A stretch of DNA of 12,253 nt from Chitinophaga pinensis (GTDB lineage Bacteria; Bacteroidota; Bacteroidia; M30B66). The DNA lies in assembly GCA_943333015.1 (NCBI GenBank), contig CALQRR010000016.1, forward strand, positions 1 to 12,253, written 5' to 3'. Shown here one piece after another: positions 1-6,346 of this stretch; within the stretch, counting starts at the first letter, position 1, and every line of letters begins with the position of its first letter. The notes under the pieces are model-generated. The model worked only from the letters and a program-made list of their open reading frames with translations, made no database searches and was not told where the DNA came from. The translations under genes were made by a program, and so were the position numbers.

Positions 1-413
1 CAAGCAGTATGCTGGACGATTGATTGTCCATCAAATTCTTTTCTGTTGATCAAGCCATTGGGTAAACCAGCGGCAGAATTACCAAAATACTGATCCAATT
101 CGTTTCCTGTAGCCGTTCTATAATCATTGGGATAATGCGTTCCGGCCGGTTCTGCAAAGAAACCAGCATGCACAGCTATTGCGACCATTTTATCGCCATA
201 AAGATTATGAACCAACGTCAGGCTTTCAGCCGCCCTTGGACAATTCCCACAGGTTTGACCAGTAAAATCTTCAATGAGTATTTTACGCATCACAACTTCT
301 GTATCCCCTGGAACAGGAGAAACGGGAGTATTACCATAAGGGGCATCAATTTTATCGCAACTTGTAACAAGAACAAATACGAGACTGATTGCGAAGAAGA
401 GAGCTTTTTTCAT
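1..413 (-). CDS. Omp28-like lipoprotein with CGNC thioredoxin-type motif (3' end outside window)
   Basis: Only the first 137 residues are visible; the frame is open to the left edge. The ATG at 413-411 starts a short Lys-Lys signal peptide ending in a lipobox (V16-T17-S18-C19), so the product is probably a lipid-anchored envelope protein. Residues about 42-60 read as a beta strand, then EDFTGQTCGNCP, the Omp28/thioredoxin-like active-site pattern with C55 and C58. The stretch AAGLPN (114-119) fits the cis-proline loop of the thioredoxin fold. Omp28-related proteins are common Bacteroidota surface or envelope proteins, often with a redox-type CxxC, and their exact role is not settled. The gene lies 42 nt downstream of the DUF6029 gene on the same strand with no visible terminator between, so co-transcription with the TlpA and DUF6029 genes is likely. 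Family assignment is fairly secure; function is inferred. Confidence 0.85.
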   Translation of the reverse strand, partial: MKKALFFAISLVFVLVTSCDKIDAPYGNTPVSPVPGDTEVVMRKILIEDFTGQTCGNCPRAAESLTLVHNLYGDKMVAIAVHAGFFAEPAGTHYPNDYRTATGNELDQYFGNSAAGLPNGLINRKEFDGQSIVQHTA

Positions 414-455
414 GTACAAAAACATCTAAATAAAGGTACGTCGCAGTTATGATGT

Positions 456-2093
456 TTAAAAGCTGCTTGTAATAGAAATTGACATCCCATTAGAAGCGGG
501 TACATTTCGACAAACACCTCCAACGCAAAAGATTCCGGCACGCTGTCGTCCATATTGCAACATAATGCGGTTTCCATTCTTATTGTAGCCGGCATTTCCT
601 GTGATGTAGTGTATTTGTTTGACGACATCCGGATTCCCGTAATTGTATTGATCAAATACTGCAACAAACCAATTGGGAGCGAATGTATATTCCACCATTC
701 CCATTGCCCAGCTGCCTAAATCTTGTTTAGAAAGCAACGACTGCACCTCAAAGCGGATTGTGTTGGTAGGATTAATTTTATAGGCAACATCTACCACTGC
801 CATATCTGCGAAAATGGTTCCGAAGCCGCTGAGGCCCTGAACGACATCTTTGTTATACACCCAATTGAGGTACATCACAGTTGCTTTCCATTTCGCATTG
901 AACTTGCGATGTATTTCGATGTGAAAATCGCGAAAGAACATTTGGTTAGAAGCCTCGAAAAATGGAGATGTGTATCCCAAAGTATCATTTTCAGTTGGAT
1001 TCTTTACAATACCATTGGTTCCAGAAAAGTTTATCGTGATTTCAGTTCCATACTTCCCCCCAAGTTTGGAGCCTTTTTTCAAACGATAACTTAATTCTGC
1101 CTGAAAGCCCATTTCTCCGTTGGGCTGAGTTGCATATGGGTAAATAGTTGCGGGAAGATTATACGTATGTTGACGTGTGAGTGCTGGGAGAAAGTTGACA
1201 TTCGCCCCTATTCCGGCCGCAGTTCTATCGGAACGGAAATCGAAATTATCGAGGCGTTTCGCGGCCAATAACAAACCAAACCCTTTGGTAGAATATGTTG
1301 TAGTAACAGAAAGTGCCTGACCAGGATGGTAAATCAAATTATTGGTAGCATTGGGATCATTGTACTTGTATCCATATTCGGCCTGAACATTGAATTTCCC
1401 GCGAATGATGTTCATACGCCCAGCAAATGCAGCCACATTTTCGGGAAGATTATAGATTGGATCCTGATCGCTTTGGAAGCGACTAACTGCACTTCCACCA
1501 AATATCACCGTTGTTTTTGCATCATTTAGCTGAGGGATCAATTCATTGAGATTTACCTCTGCATCGAAAGCACGAATAATCCCTGGACTGAGGGAGAAAA
1601 AAGTGCGTTGACGTGCAATCAACCCTTTGAAATAAAGCCCTTTAACAGGTTGATAACGTACCCGAATACCATCAAAAGCATTGTCGTACCCCAAACCTCG
1701 TTCTTCATAAGCTCTTAAAATGAGTCCGCCGCCAAACTGCTCGTAAAAATTCCCAACAGTTGCTTCCAGATTATCATTCTTGTATGAAGCGAATCGGAAT
1801 GGGATACCGGAACCTTTATAACGCGGATCAAATCCTTGCATCACATTGAGGTAATTCTCATAGCGAATCCCCCCCGTAAAATCCCCTTTCGTATACCACA
1901 GGTTCATGAACCCGTTGGTAAGGATTTTCTCAGGTACTACAGGAGCTCCTATTAAAGAATCTCGATTGTAATACTGAGCATCTAATTGGAAGTTGCCATG
2001 CAATTCTCCCGATTCATTTTTCTGCGCTTCCAAAGAGCTGCATGCTGCTACTATAAAAAGTAACAGGGCAATGTACCTATATCCAATTTCCAT
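456..2093 (-). CDS. DUF6029-type outer-membrane beta-barrel protein
   Basis: The 545-residue protein starts with a signal peptide (residues about 1-24, ending in SSLEAQ). The rest is rich in alternating aromatic/polar strands (YNRD, GGIRYENYL, VQAEYGYKY, RIMLQYGR) and ends in a C-terminal phenylalanine (ITSSF), as in Gram-negative outer-membrane barrels. The sequence after the signal, with its LDAQYYNRDSL and LTNGFMNL stretches, is what I recognise from the Bacteroidota DUF6029 family, which is uncharacterised. The start codon lies one base beyond the TAA of the TlpA-like gene, so the two are very probably one transcript and perhaps translationally coupled. A VAAC at residues 15-18 could be read as a lipobox, but a barrel with ordinary signal-peptidase I cleavage is more likely. 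A partnership with the neighbouring thiol-redox proteins is inferred from gene order only. Confidence 0.85.
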   Translation of the reverse strand: MEIGYRYIALLLFIVAACSSLEAQKNESGELHGNFQLDAQYYNRDSLIGAPVVPEKILTNGFMNLWYTKGDFTGGIRYENYLNVMQGFDPRYKGSGIPFRFASYKNDNLEATVGNFYEQFGGGLILRAYEERGLGYDNAFDGIRVRYQPVKGLYFKGLIARQRTFFSLSPGIIRAFDAEVNLNELIPQLNDAKTTVIFGGSAVSRFQSDQDPIYNLPENVAAFAGRMNIIRGKFNVQAEYGYKYNDPNATNNLIYHPGQALSVTTTYSTKGFGLLLAAKRLDNFDFRSDRTAAGIGANVNFLPALTRQHTYNLPATIYPYATQPNGEMGFQAELSYRLKKGSKLGGKYGTEITINFSGTNGIVKNPTENDTLGYTSPFFEASNQMFFRDFHIEIHRKFNAKWKATVMYLNWVYNKDVVQGLSGFGTIFADMAVVDVAYKINPTNTIRFEVQSLLSKQDLGSWAMGMVEYTFAPNWFVAVFDQYNYGNPDVVKQIHYITGNAGYNKNGNRIMLQYGRQRAGIFCVGGVCRNVPASNGMSISITSSF

Positions 2094-2094
2094 T

Positions 2095-2610
2095 TTAATT
2101 TGTCAGCGGCTTTCCTTTTGCCAACTTTTTCACCATTTCAAATAGCTCCGTCTCACTTCCTTCGGTATAGCCGTTGTGTTGCCATACAATCTCTTTGTTC
2201 CCATTAATGAGAAAAGTCTGAGGAGGGTTGTTCACGTTCAGTGCACGTTTGAAGTCGGAGTTCGGATCCAAATAAATTTCATAACTCCAACCACGACCAT
2301 TGACAAAAGGAGCCACTTTGGTTGCGTTCCTTGAATCATCAATGGAAACGGCAATCACCTTCACTCCTGTCTCCTTGATCCACTCTTCATATACCTCATC
2401 GATATTGGTCAACTCCGCAATACAAGGTTTACACCACGTGGCCCAGAAATTTATTATCATGGGCTTGCCTCCATTGTCAAAATTGTCTGAGTTAAACGTC
2501 TTACCATCCAGTGTTTTAATATCGACAGATGGAATCGGACGTTTGTTATCTAACACCTGAGCCGATACCAGAACAGGAAATAAAAATGAAAGCAGCAGGA
2601 GATTTTTCAT
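2095..2610 (-). CDS. TlpA-like periplasmic thiol-disulfide oxidoreductase
   Basis: The 171-residue protein has a signal peptide (1-18, MKNLLLLSFLFPVLVSAQ), a strand leading to NFWATWCKPC with catalytic C60 and C63, and a cis-proline loop at NNPPQTFLI (P130). This is the full TlpA/ResA/AhpC-TSA thioredoxin fold at normal length. Such proteins act outside the cytoplasm, passing electrons to or from cysteines of exported proteins. The Lys-Pro dipeptide between the cysteines is typical of reducing TlpA/ResA members, so a reductase role is the best guess. It is the first gene after the terminator at 2626-2655 and lies one base upstream of the DUF6029 gene. A TATTTTTA box ends 7 nt before the ATG and could be its own promoter; otherwise it depends on read-through. 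Family certain, client unknown. Confidence 0.93.
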   Translation of the reverse strand: MKNLLLLSFLFPVLVSAQVLDNKRPIPSVDIKTLDGKTFNSDNFDNGGKPMIINFWATWCKPCIAELTNIDEVYEEWIKETGVKVIAVSIDDSRNATKVAPFVNGRGWSYEIYLDPNSDFKRALNVNNPPQTFLINGNKEIVWQHNGYTEGSETELFEMVKKLAKGKPLTN

Positions 2611-2617
2611 AGTGGCA

Positions 2618-2625
2618 TAAAAATA
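2618..2625 (-). promoter_or_regulatory. possible -7 box (TATTTTTA) for the tlpA-like gene
   Basis: On the minus strand the sequence between the terminator stem and the tlpA-like ATG contains TATTTTTA, matching seven of eight positions of the Bacteroidota TAnnTTTG box (last base A, not G). It ends 7 nt before the ATG, so any transcript would be nearly leaderless. No clear TTG-type -33 element is visible because the terminator stem occupies that place. The run also serves as the terminator's T-rich tail, so the match may be coincidental. Confidence 0.25.
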
Positions 2626-2655
2626 GAAAAACCGGGAATTGCTTCCCGGTTTTTC
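2626..2655 (-). terminator. intrinsic terminator after the 625-residue T9SS gene
   Basis: A perfect 13-bp inverted repeat (GAAAAACCGGGAA and its complement) encloses a 4-nt loop at 2639-2642. On the minus strand the stem ends in CCGGTTTTTC and is followed by TATTTTTA, giving the T-rich tail of a rho-independent terminator. It lies 19 nt past the stop codon of the upstream gene and only 15 nt before the ATG of the tlpA-like gene. The stem flanks are symmetric (A5/T5), so it could also work on the other strand, but no plus-strand gene needs it. Confidence 0.85.
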
Positions 2656-2674
2656 ATTAAGTATTCAATAAGAA

Positions 2675-4552
2675 TTAGTGTTTTACCACAATTCCGCGCG
2701 TAGAAACACGGTTTCCGCTAACAAGCTGAACCATGTAAAGACCGTCTGTCAAAGTATTTGTAGAGTAATTGATGCTTTGCATTCCACTACCATTGAAGTT
2801 GAATGATTTAGAATCAACCAATTGACCAAGTGAATTGTAAACATTCATCTTCAATTCAGAAGAAGCTTTCAAATCTGCACGGATGCTCAAGTTATCCTGA
2901 GCAGGGTTTGGATACATTTCAAATGCAATTGCTTCAGGAGTTTGGATACCAACAGCAAGTGACTCATCAATAGCAGACTGGAAAATCTGACCCGTTGCAA
3001 TGTTTTGAACCCAAGCAACAACAGTCATTCCTTCGAAATCTGTTCCCCACAGGTTGAATGAACCTTGAGTTACGTTTCCAAAAGTTGCGGCAAAAGAACG
3101 AGACTGTGTAACAGGAGTATTAGGAGTCATTGCAGGCATAGTAATTCCACTCCCTGTAGACATCATTTTACGCATGATATAATGAAATTCAATTTCTCCG
3201 TTAGTTCCTGAATCACTGTATGAATCTTCAACAAGTGCGATGTACAATTTCAATCCTGCAGCGAAGTTTGCATATGGTGTAACAACAACATCAGCAGTTA
3301 CTGAATTTCCAGCATAAACAGCATTAACGGTAATATCCATTACAGCCAAACGAGCTGCTGCAGCATCAATTTCTGCCTGAGATCCACCTGTATTAACACC
3401 ATCAAGATAAGGGTCAGGAATACCCGGTACTCCATAATAAGTACTTCTTGTTGCACAATCAGCATTGTAACTTCTATCTGTTCCTGGTGAAGGATAATTC
3501 ATTTGATATTTCACAACAGAAACAACTCCATTAGATGTGTTTGCATTGTTTGCCTGAAGACGCGGGATAAACGTTGCGTTGAATGATGCACAAGGAGGAC
3601 ATGTGTTACTAGAAAATTCCTCAACAAGTGGTAAAGCCGTTACAGCTTGTGTTGCAACATTTACAGTAGCAGATGCGCTGTTGTCATTCGGACTTGAATC
3701 TGCTGATCCATTGGGTTGTGCAATTGTGATATTGATTGCATATGTACCCGGAGTTGAAGCATTCCAACTCGTTGGATGAGAAAAAGAATAAGAAGTTAAC
3801 GGTGCCACGTTAAGACCTGGAAGTGTTGCCGCTACTGGAGCTCCTCCATCAACAGTGTAAGTTACATCTAAAGCAGTAATCGTTGCAGTTCCTGCATTGT
3901 AAATAGTCCCAACAACTGGAACAGCTCCTTGAACTACATATTCTGCCATATCGTTTGATGTAAGTGCTACATCAAATTGAGCTGGTACATATACAGAAAT
4001 ATTGTCAAGTGCCAAACCATACATCCATCCACCATTGTCATTGTAACGGAATCCGATTTTCACATCAGCATTACCGGCAAATTGAGAGATGTTCACCGTA
4101 AGTGGCTGCCATCCTGCGGCACCAACAAACGTATAAACAGAAGTCCAAGTAGTACCCCCATTTGTAGAAACTTCCATGGTAGCTTCTTCCGTTGCTGGTG
4201 CAATAGTTGCTGCGTAAAAGAATGCATCCATTTTAATGTAAACGGAACTTGCAGCCGACAAATCCATTGAAGACGTAGTCATCAATTCGTTTGACTTATC
4301 GCAATTACACGCATCATCATTGGTTGCTACAACGCGACCAGTTGCAGTTGGTACTGTCCAATACGTACTTGACAAAGCTGTAGCAGTTCCAGTTTTGAAA
4401 CCACCGTCAGTTCCGGTTGTTACTTGAGTCCAAGTTGCAGGAATAGCGGTACCTGTTGTAGCAGTAAAATCTTCGTTAATGAATGTTTGCGCAGAAGCAA
4501 CCATTCCGAAACTCATTGCTAATGCAAATAAGAATGTAAATGTTTTTTTCAT
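2675..4552 (-). CDS. T9SS-exported protein with adhesin J-like and Omp28-like (CPPC) domains
   Basis: This is a 625-residue secreted protein. I chose the ATG at 4552 because it opens a clean signal peptide (MKKTFTFLFALAMSFGMVASAQ-like, 1-22); an upstream ATG at 4627 would add 25 residues and bury the signal. Residues about 22-190 look like the choice-of-anchor J/cleaved-adhesin jelly roll (INEDFTATTG, STNGGTTWTSV, LALDNISVY). Residues about 195-300 look like an Ig/CARDB-like domain. Residues about 305-540 resemble Omp28, with LVEEFSSNTCPPC giving C318 and C321. Residues 546-625 are a type A T9SS sorting domain (MYPNPAQDNLSI, DGLYMVQL, terminal VVKH). The protein should cross the outer membrane through T9SS and be released or anchored at the surface. 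It ends at a strong terminator and is divergent from the small T9SS gene at 4667. Substrate unknown; a surface thiol-redox or adhesive role is inference. Confidence 0.9.
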   Translation of the reverse strand: MKKTFTFLFALAMSFGMVASAQTFINEDFTATTGTAIPATWTQVTTGTDGGFKTGTATALSSTYWTVPTATGRVVATNDDACNCDKSNELMTTSSMDLSAASSVYIKMDAFFYAATIAPATEEATMEVSTNGGTTWTSVYTFVGAAGWQPLTVNISQFAGNADVKIGFRYNDNGGWMYGLALDNISVYVPAQFDVALTSNDMAEYVVQGAVPVVGTIYNAGTATITALDVTYTVDGGAPVAATLPGLNVAPLTSYSFSHPTSWNASTPGTYAINITIAQPNGSADSSPNDNSASATVNVATQAVTALPLVEEFSSNTCPPCASFNATFIPRLQANNANTSNGVVSVVKYQMNYPSPGTDRSYNADCATRSTYYGVPGIPDPYLDGVNTGGSQAEIDAAAARLAVMDITVNAVYAGNSVTADVVVTPYANFAAGLKLYIALVEDSYSDSGTNGEIEFHYIMRKMMSTGSGITMPAMTPNTPVTQSRSFAATFGNVTQGSFNLWGTDFEGMTVVAWVQNIATGQIFQSAIDESLAVGIQTPEAIAFEMYPNPAQDNLSIRADLKASSELKMNVYNSLGQLVDSKSFNFNGSGMQSINYSTNTLTDGLYMVQLVSGNRVSTRGIVVKH

Positions 4553-4631
4553 CGGGCAGTATAATGTGAGGAATGTGTGAATATAAGATGCAAGATAAAC
4601 ACATTTTAAATCAATTGTAAAAATCATGTGC

Positions 4632-4639
4632 TATATTTG
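4632..4639 (+). promoter_or_regulatory. -7 promoter box (TATATTTG) for the small T9SS gene
   Basis: The octamer TATATTTG matches the Bacteroidota sigma-A -7 consensus TAnnTTTG exactly. It lies in the divergent intergenic region, 27 nt before the chosen ATG at 4667, so a short leader is expected. A TTG at 4615-4617 is a candidate -33 element, but its 14-nt spacing is shorter than usual. I saw no equally good box for the minus-strand gene starting at 4552. Confidence 0.55.
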
Positions 4640-4666
4640 TTAACCAAACAATTAAAGCATTTTTCT

Positions 4667-5371
4667 ATGCGCCACTTCAACATACTCTTCATTTCTATTG
4701 CACTGCTTTCATTTTCTGGCCTTCATGCCCAGAGTTACCAACTTGAAAACGTTGTCAGTTATGATTTCGGTGATGTTGACAATGATCTCGAAAGTCACGT
4801 CGTTCTCAGAAATATTTCAGGTTCTACGAAACGGGTTCTCGTTAAAAGCGAAGCTCTTGATTTGGTTGCCGGATCGACCACATTCTTTTGCTGGGATCAA
4901 TGTTATTCAAGTTCCGTAACGGTAGCACCTACTTACATTGAGGTACCTGATGGCGGAATCATTGAAAATTTCCATGGGTATGTAAGACCATACGGATTTG
5001 CCGGAATTTCAGTCGTTCGTTTTACGTTTTACACTGTCAATGCTCCTGAAGATTCTCTTCAACTCATTAGCTACTTTGAGGCCAGCCCAGTCGGAATTAA
5101 AGATGTTAAGGTGAATGAAACATCTGTAAAAGCATATCCGAACCCGGCTGATGACAAATTAAACATTACCTATTCACGCGCTGGAAATAGCGGTCAGGCT
5201 TACATAGAAGTATTTAATATGCTTGGAGCTAAAGTAGCATCTGTAAATGTGAATGGATTGGAAGGGTCCCTTTCTATTCCAACATCAGATTTGAAAGCAG
5301 GCTTGTATTTTTACTCCATTCGTGAGGAAGGAAAAACCAGCCGCCCGCAACGTTTGACAATCAAACACTGA
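4667..5371 (+). CDS. small T9SS type A sorting-domain protein, N-terminal domain unrecognised
   Basis: This 234-residue secreted protein has a signal peptide at 1-22 (FISIALLSFSGLHAQ). A beta-rich domain at about 23-142 contains FFCWDQCY with C75 and C79 and a VVLRNISGS strand typical of immunoglobulin-like folds. A T9SS type A sorting domain fills 155-234 (KAYPNPADDKLNI, LKAGLYFYSI, terminal LTIKH). The ATG at 4667 is preferred over an in-frame GTG at 4628 because it starts the signal peptide and lies downstream of the -7 box. Compact proteins of this shape are frequent T9SS cargo in Bacteroidota; their functions are mostly unknown. The CxxxC pair may be a structural disulfide. The gene is followed after 24 nt by a terminator and is divergent from the larger T9SS gene, possibly sharing its regulation. 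Confidence 0.88.
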   Translation: MRHFNILFISIALLSFSGLHAQSYQLENVVSYDFGDVDNDLESHVVLRNISGSTKRVLVKSEALDLVAGSTTFFCWDQCYSSSVTVAPTYIEVPDGGIIENFHGYVRPYGFAGISVVRFTFYTVNAPEDSLQLISYFEASPVGIKDVKVNETSVKAYPNPADDKLNITYSRAGNSGQAYIEVFNMLGAKVASVNVNGLEGSLSIPTSDLKAGLYFYSIREEGKTSRPQRLTIKH

Positions 5372-5395
5372 TTTTACTCAACATTACCCTATTTG

Positions 5396-5421
5396 AGGCC
5401 GGCTTTCCGGCCTTTTTTTTT
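5396..5421 (+). terminator. intrinsic terminator after the small T9SS gene
   Basis: AGGCCGG (5396-5402) pairs with CCGGCCT (5407-5413) across a 4-nt CTTT loop, and a run of nine T follows (5413-5421). This is a classical rho-independent terminator on the plus strand, 24 nt after the TGA of the T9SS gene. The minus-strand side has no good T-run, so it looks unidirectional. The next start codon is only three bases further on. Confidence 0.9.
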
Positions 5422-5423
5422 CT

Positions 5424-5627
5424 ATGGATATCACCCCCGGACACTGGATTTTTGCAGCCGTTTTTATTGTGGTCTTTGTTGCAGGCATTGCCTGGAGTTT
5501 TCGGAAAGACCGAGCCGTTAATAAAAAGCAATTTGGGAATACCAGCCTAATCGCGCTCCTTATTGGTGGAGGCATTCTGCTCATTATCATTCTCAAATTT
5601 GCACTTCGTTACCTGAGTAAGAACTAA
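5424..5627 (+). CDS. small two-helix membrane protein, uncharacterised
   Basis: The 67-residue product has two hydrophobic helices at about 8-25 (HWIFAAVFIVVFVAGIAW) and 42-62 (LIALLIGGGILLIIILKFAL). They are separated by a strongly basic loop, FRKDRAVNKK (26-35), which would face the cytoplasm by the positive-inside rule. The tail RYLSKN is also basic. Small membrane proteins with this WSFRKD-type loop look familiar from Bacteroidota genomes, but I know of no assigned function. The ATG lies three bases after the terminator's T-run, so transcription must come from read-through or an unseen promoter. Its TAA interlocks with the TAG of the convergent Nudix gene. The clean helix-loop-helix pattern and exact gene packing support it as real. 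Confidence 0.75.
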   Translation: MDITPGHWIFAAVFIVVFVAGIAWSFRKDRAVNKKQFGNTSLIALLIGGGILLIIILKFALRYLSKN

Positions 5628-6265
5628 TCGGCCTTGGTGGATTTCAATACAGCAAGAAACTCACTCAAAATCATCGCTGTTGCTCCCCATACAGTATGTC
5701 CAAGCAATTCATAATAGGGAACTTCAACCTTACTACTAGATGTGAGTTCCATCCATTGGGTTTGAATGACTTTCGGGTGGAAAAATAAGCGGATAGGAAC
5801 TTCGAGGATTCCGGCAACTTCTTTCTCATGAGGAATCCATTGCGTGCGATCAATCCAGGCCACAACAGGCTGCACATGCATCCGACTCACGGGAATGTAC
5901 AATGGACTCAGAAGGCCTAATACCGTTGCTCTTTCGGCCAAAACGCCCACTTCTTCCTCCATCTCCCGCAGCGCAACATCTACAGGATCCGTTTCTAATT
6001 CATCAAATTTGCCTCCTGGAAAACTTACCTGCCCGCTATGAACACCGTCATAAGTGCTGCGTAAGGTGAGCAATACAAAGTCCTCTCCTTCGTTTCGAAA
6101 CAACGGTAAGAGGACAGCTGCTTTTCGGAACGTTGCTCCATCAGAAATTGCATCTGCCATGCGTGGTCGGGCCACCGGTGCCATTCGAAATTGCGCCTCC
6201 TCACCGGGTAATTTCGCCCCAAGCGCAGCTGCAAGTTTTTGAATATCAATTTTATAGAGATCCAT
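5624..6265 (-). CDS. NUDIX hydrolase, CoA pyrophosphatase-like
   Basis: The 213-residue cytoplasmic enzyme contains the region before and across the Nudix box: LLTLRS (65-70), HSGQVSFPGGKFDE (76-89) and REMEEEVGV (100-108). R100, E101, E104 and E105 supply the catalytic and Mg-binding residues of the REuxEExGu core. The RS...HSGQVSFPGG stretch immediately before the box is characteristic of the CoA pyrophosphatase group (PCD1/NudL type), which splits CoA or its oxidised forms into phosphopantetheine and adenosine 3',5'-bisphosphate. The later LYIPVSRMHVQPVV segment fits the same group. Length is normal. Substrate is inferred from the motif. The gene is divergent from the BatA-type gene (81-bp gap) and converges with the small membrane protein gene. 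Confidence 0.9.
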   Translation of the reverse strand: MDLYKIDIQKLAAALGAKLPGEEAQFRMAPVARPRMADAISDGATFRKAAVLLPLFRNEGEDFVLLTLRSTYDGVHSGQVSFPGGKFDELETDPVDVALREMEEEVGVLAERATVLGLLSPLYIPVSRMHVQPVVAWIDRTQWIPHEKEVAGILEVPIRLFFHPKVIQTQWMELTSSSKVEVPYYELLGHTVWGATAMILSEFLAVLKSTKAD

Positions 6266-6331
6266 GTTAACAGATGTAATAATAAGAATTCCTGCTTTGG
6301 AACTTCATCATTCAAGGTTAGAATTTGCTTG

Positions 6332-6339
6332 TATATTTG
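6332..6339 (+). promoter_or_regulatory. -7 promoter box (TATATTTG) for the BatA-type operon
   Basis: TATATTTG is an exact match to the Bacteroidota TAnnTTTG box and is identical to the one at 4632. It ends only 7 nt before the ATG at 6347, so transcription would begin a few bases before, or at, the start codon, giving a nearly leaderless mRNA. No convincing -33 TTG element sits at 17-23 nt upstream. The leaderless interpretation depends on the ATG choice, which the membrane-anchor sequence supports strongly. Confidence 0.45.
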
Positions 6340-6346
6340 GAACCTG

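Noticed and set aside
2036..2050. Lipobox VAAC in the DUF6029 signal peptide
   Set aside because: The sequence continues to an ordinary SSLEAQ cleavage site, and the rest looks like a barrel with a C-terminal phenylalanine, so a lipoprotein is less likely.
2608..2619. Three-codon frame (ATG CCA CTA TGA) overlapping the tlpA-like start
   Set aside because: It lies in the terminator tail and is short enough to arise by chance; nothing else supports a leader peptide.
4553..4627. N-terminal extension of the 625-residue T9SS protein to an ATG at 4627
   Set aside because: It would put 25 extra residues in front of a clear signal peptide and overlap the divergent promoter region.
4628..4666. GTG start for the small T9SS protein
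   Set aside because: It overlaps the TATATTTG promoter box and precedes the signal peptide; the ATG at 4667 fits better.
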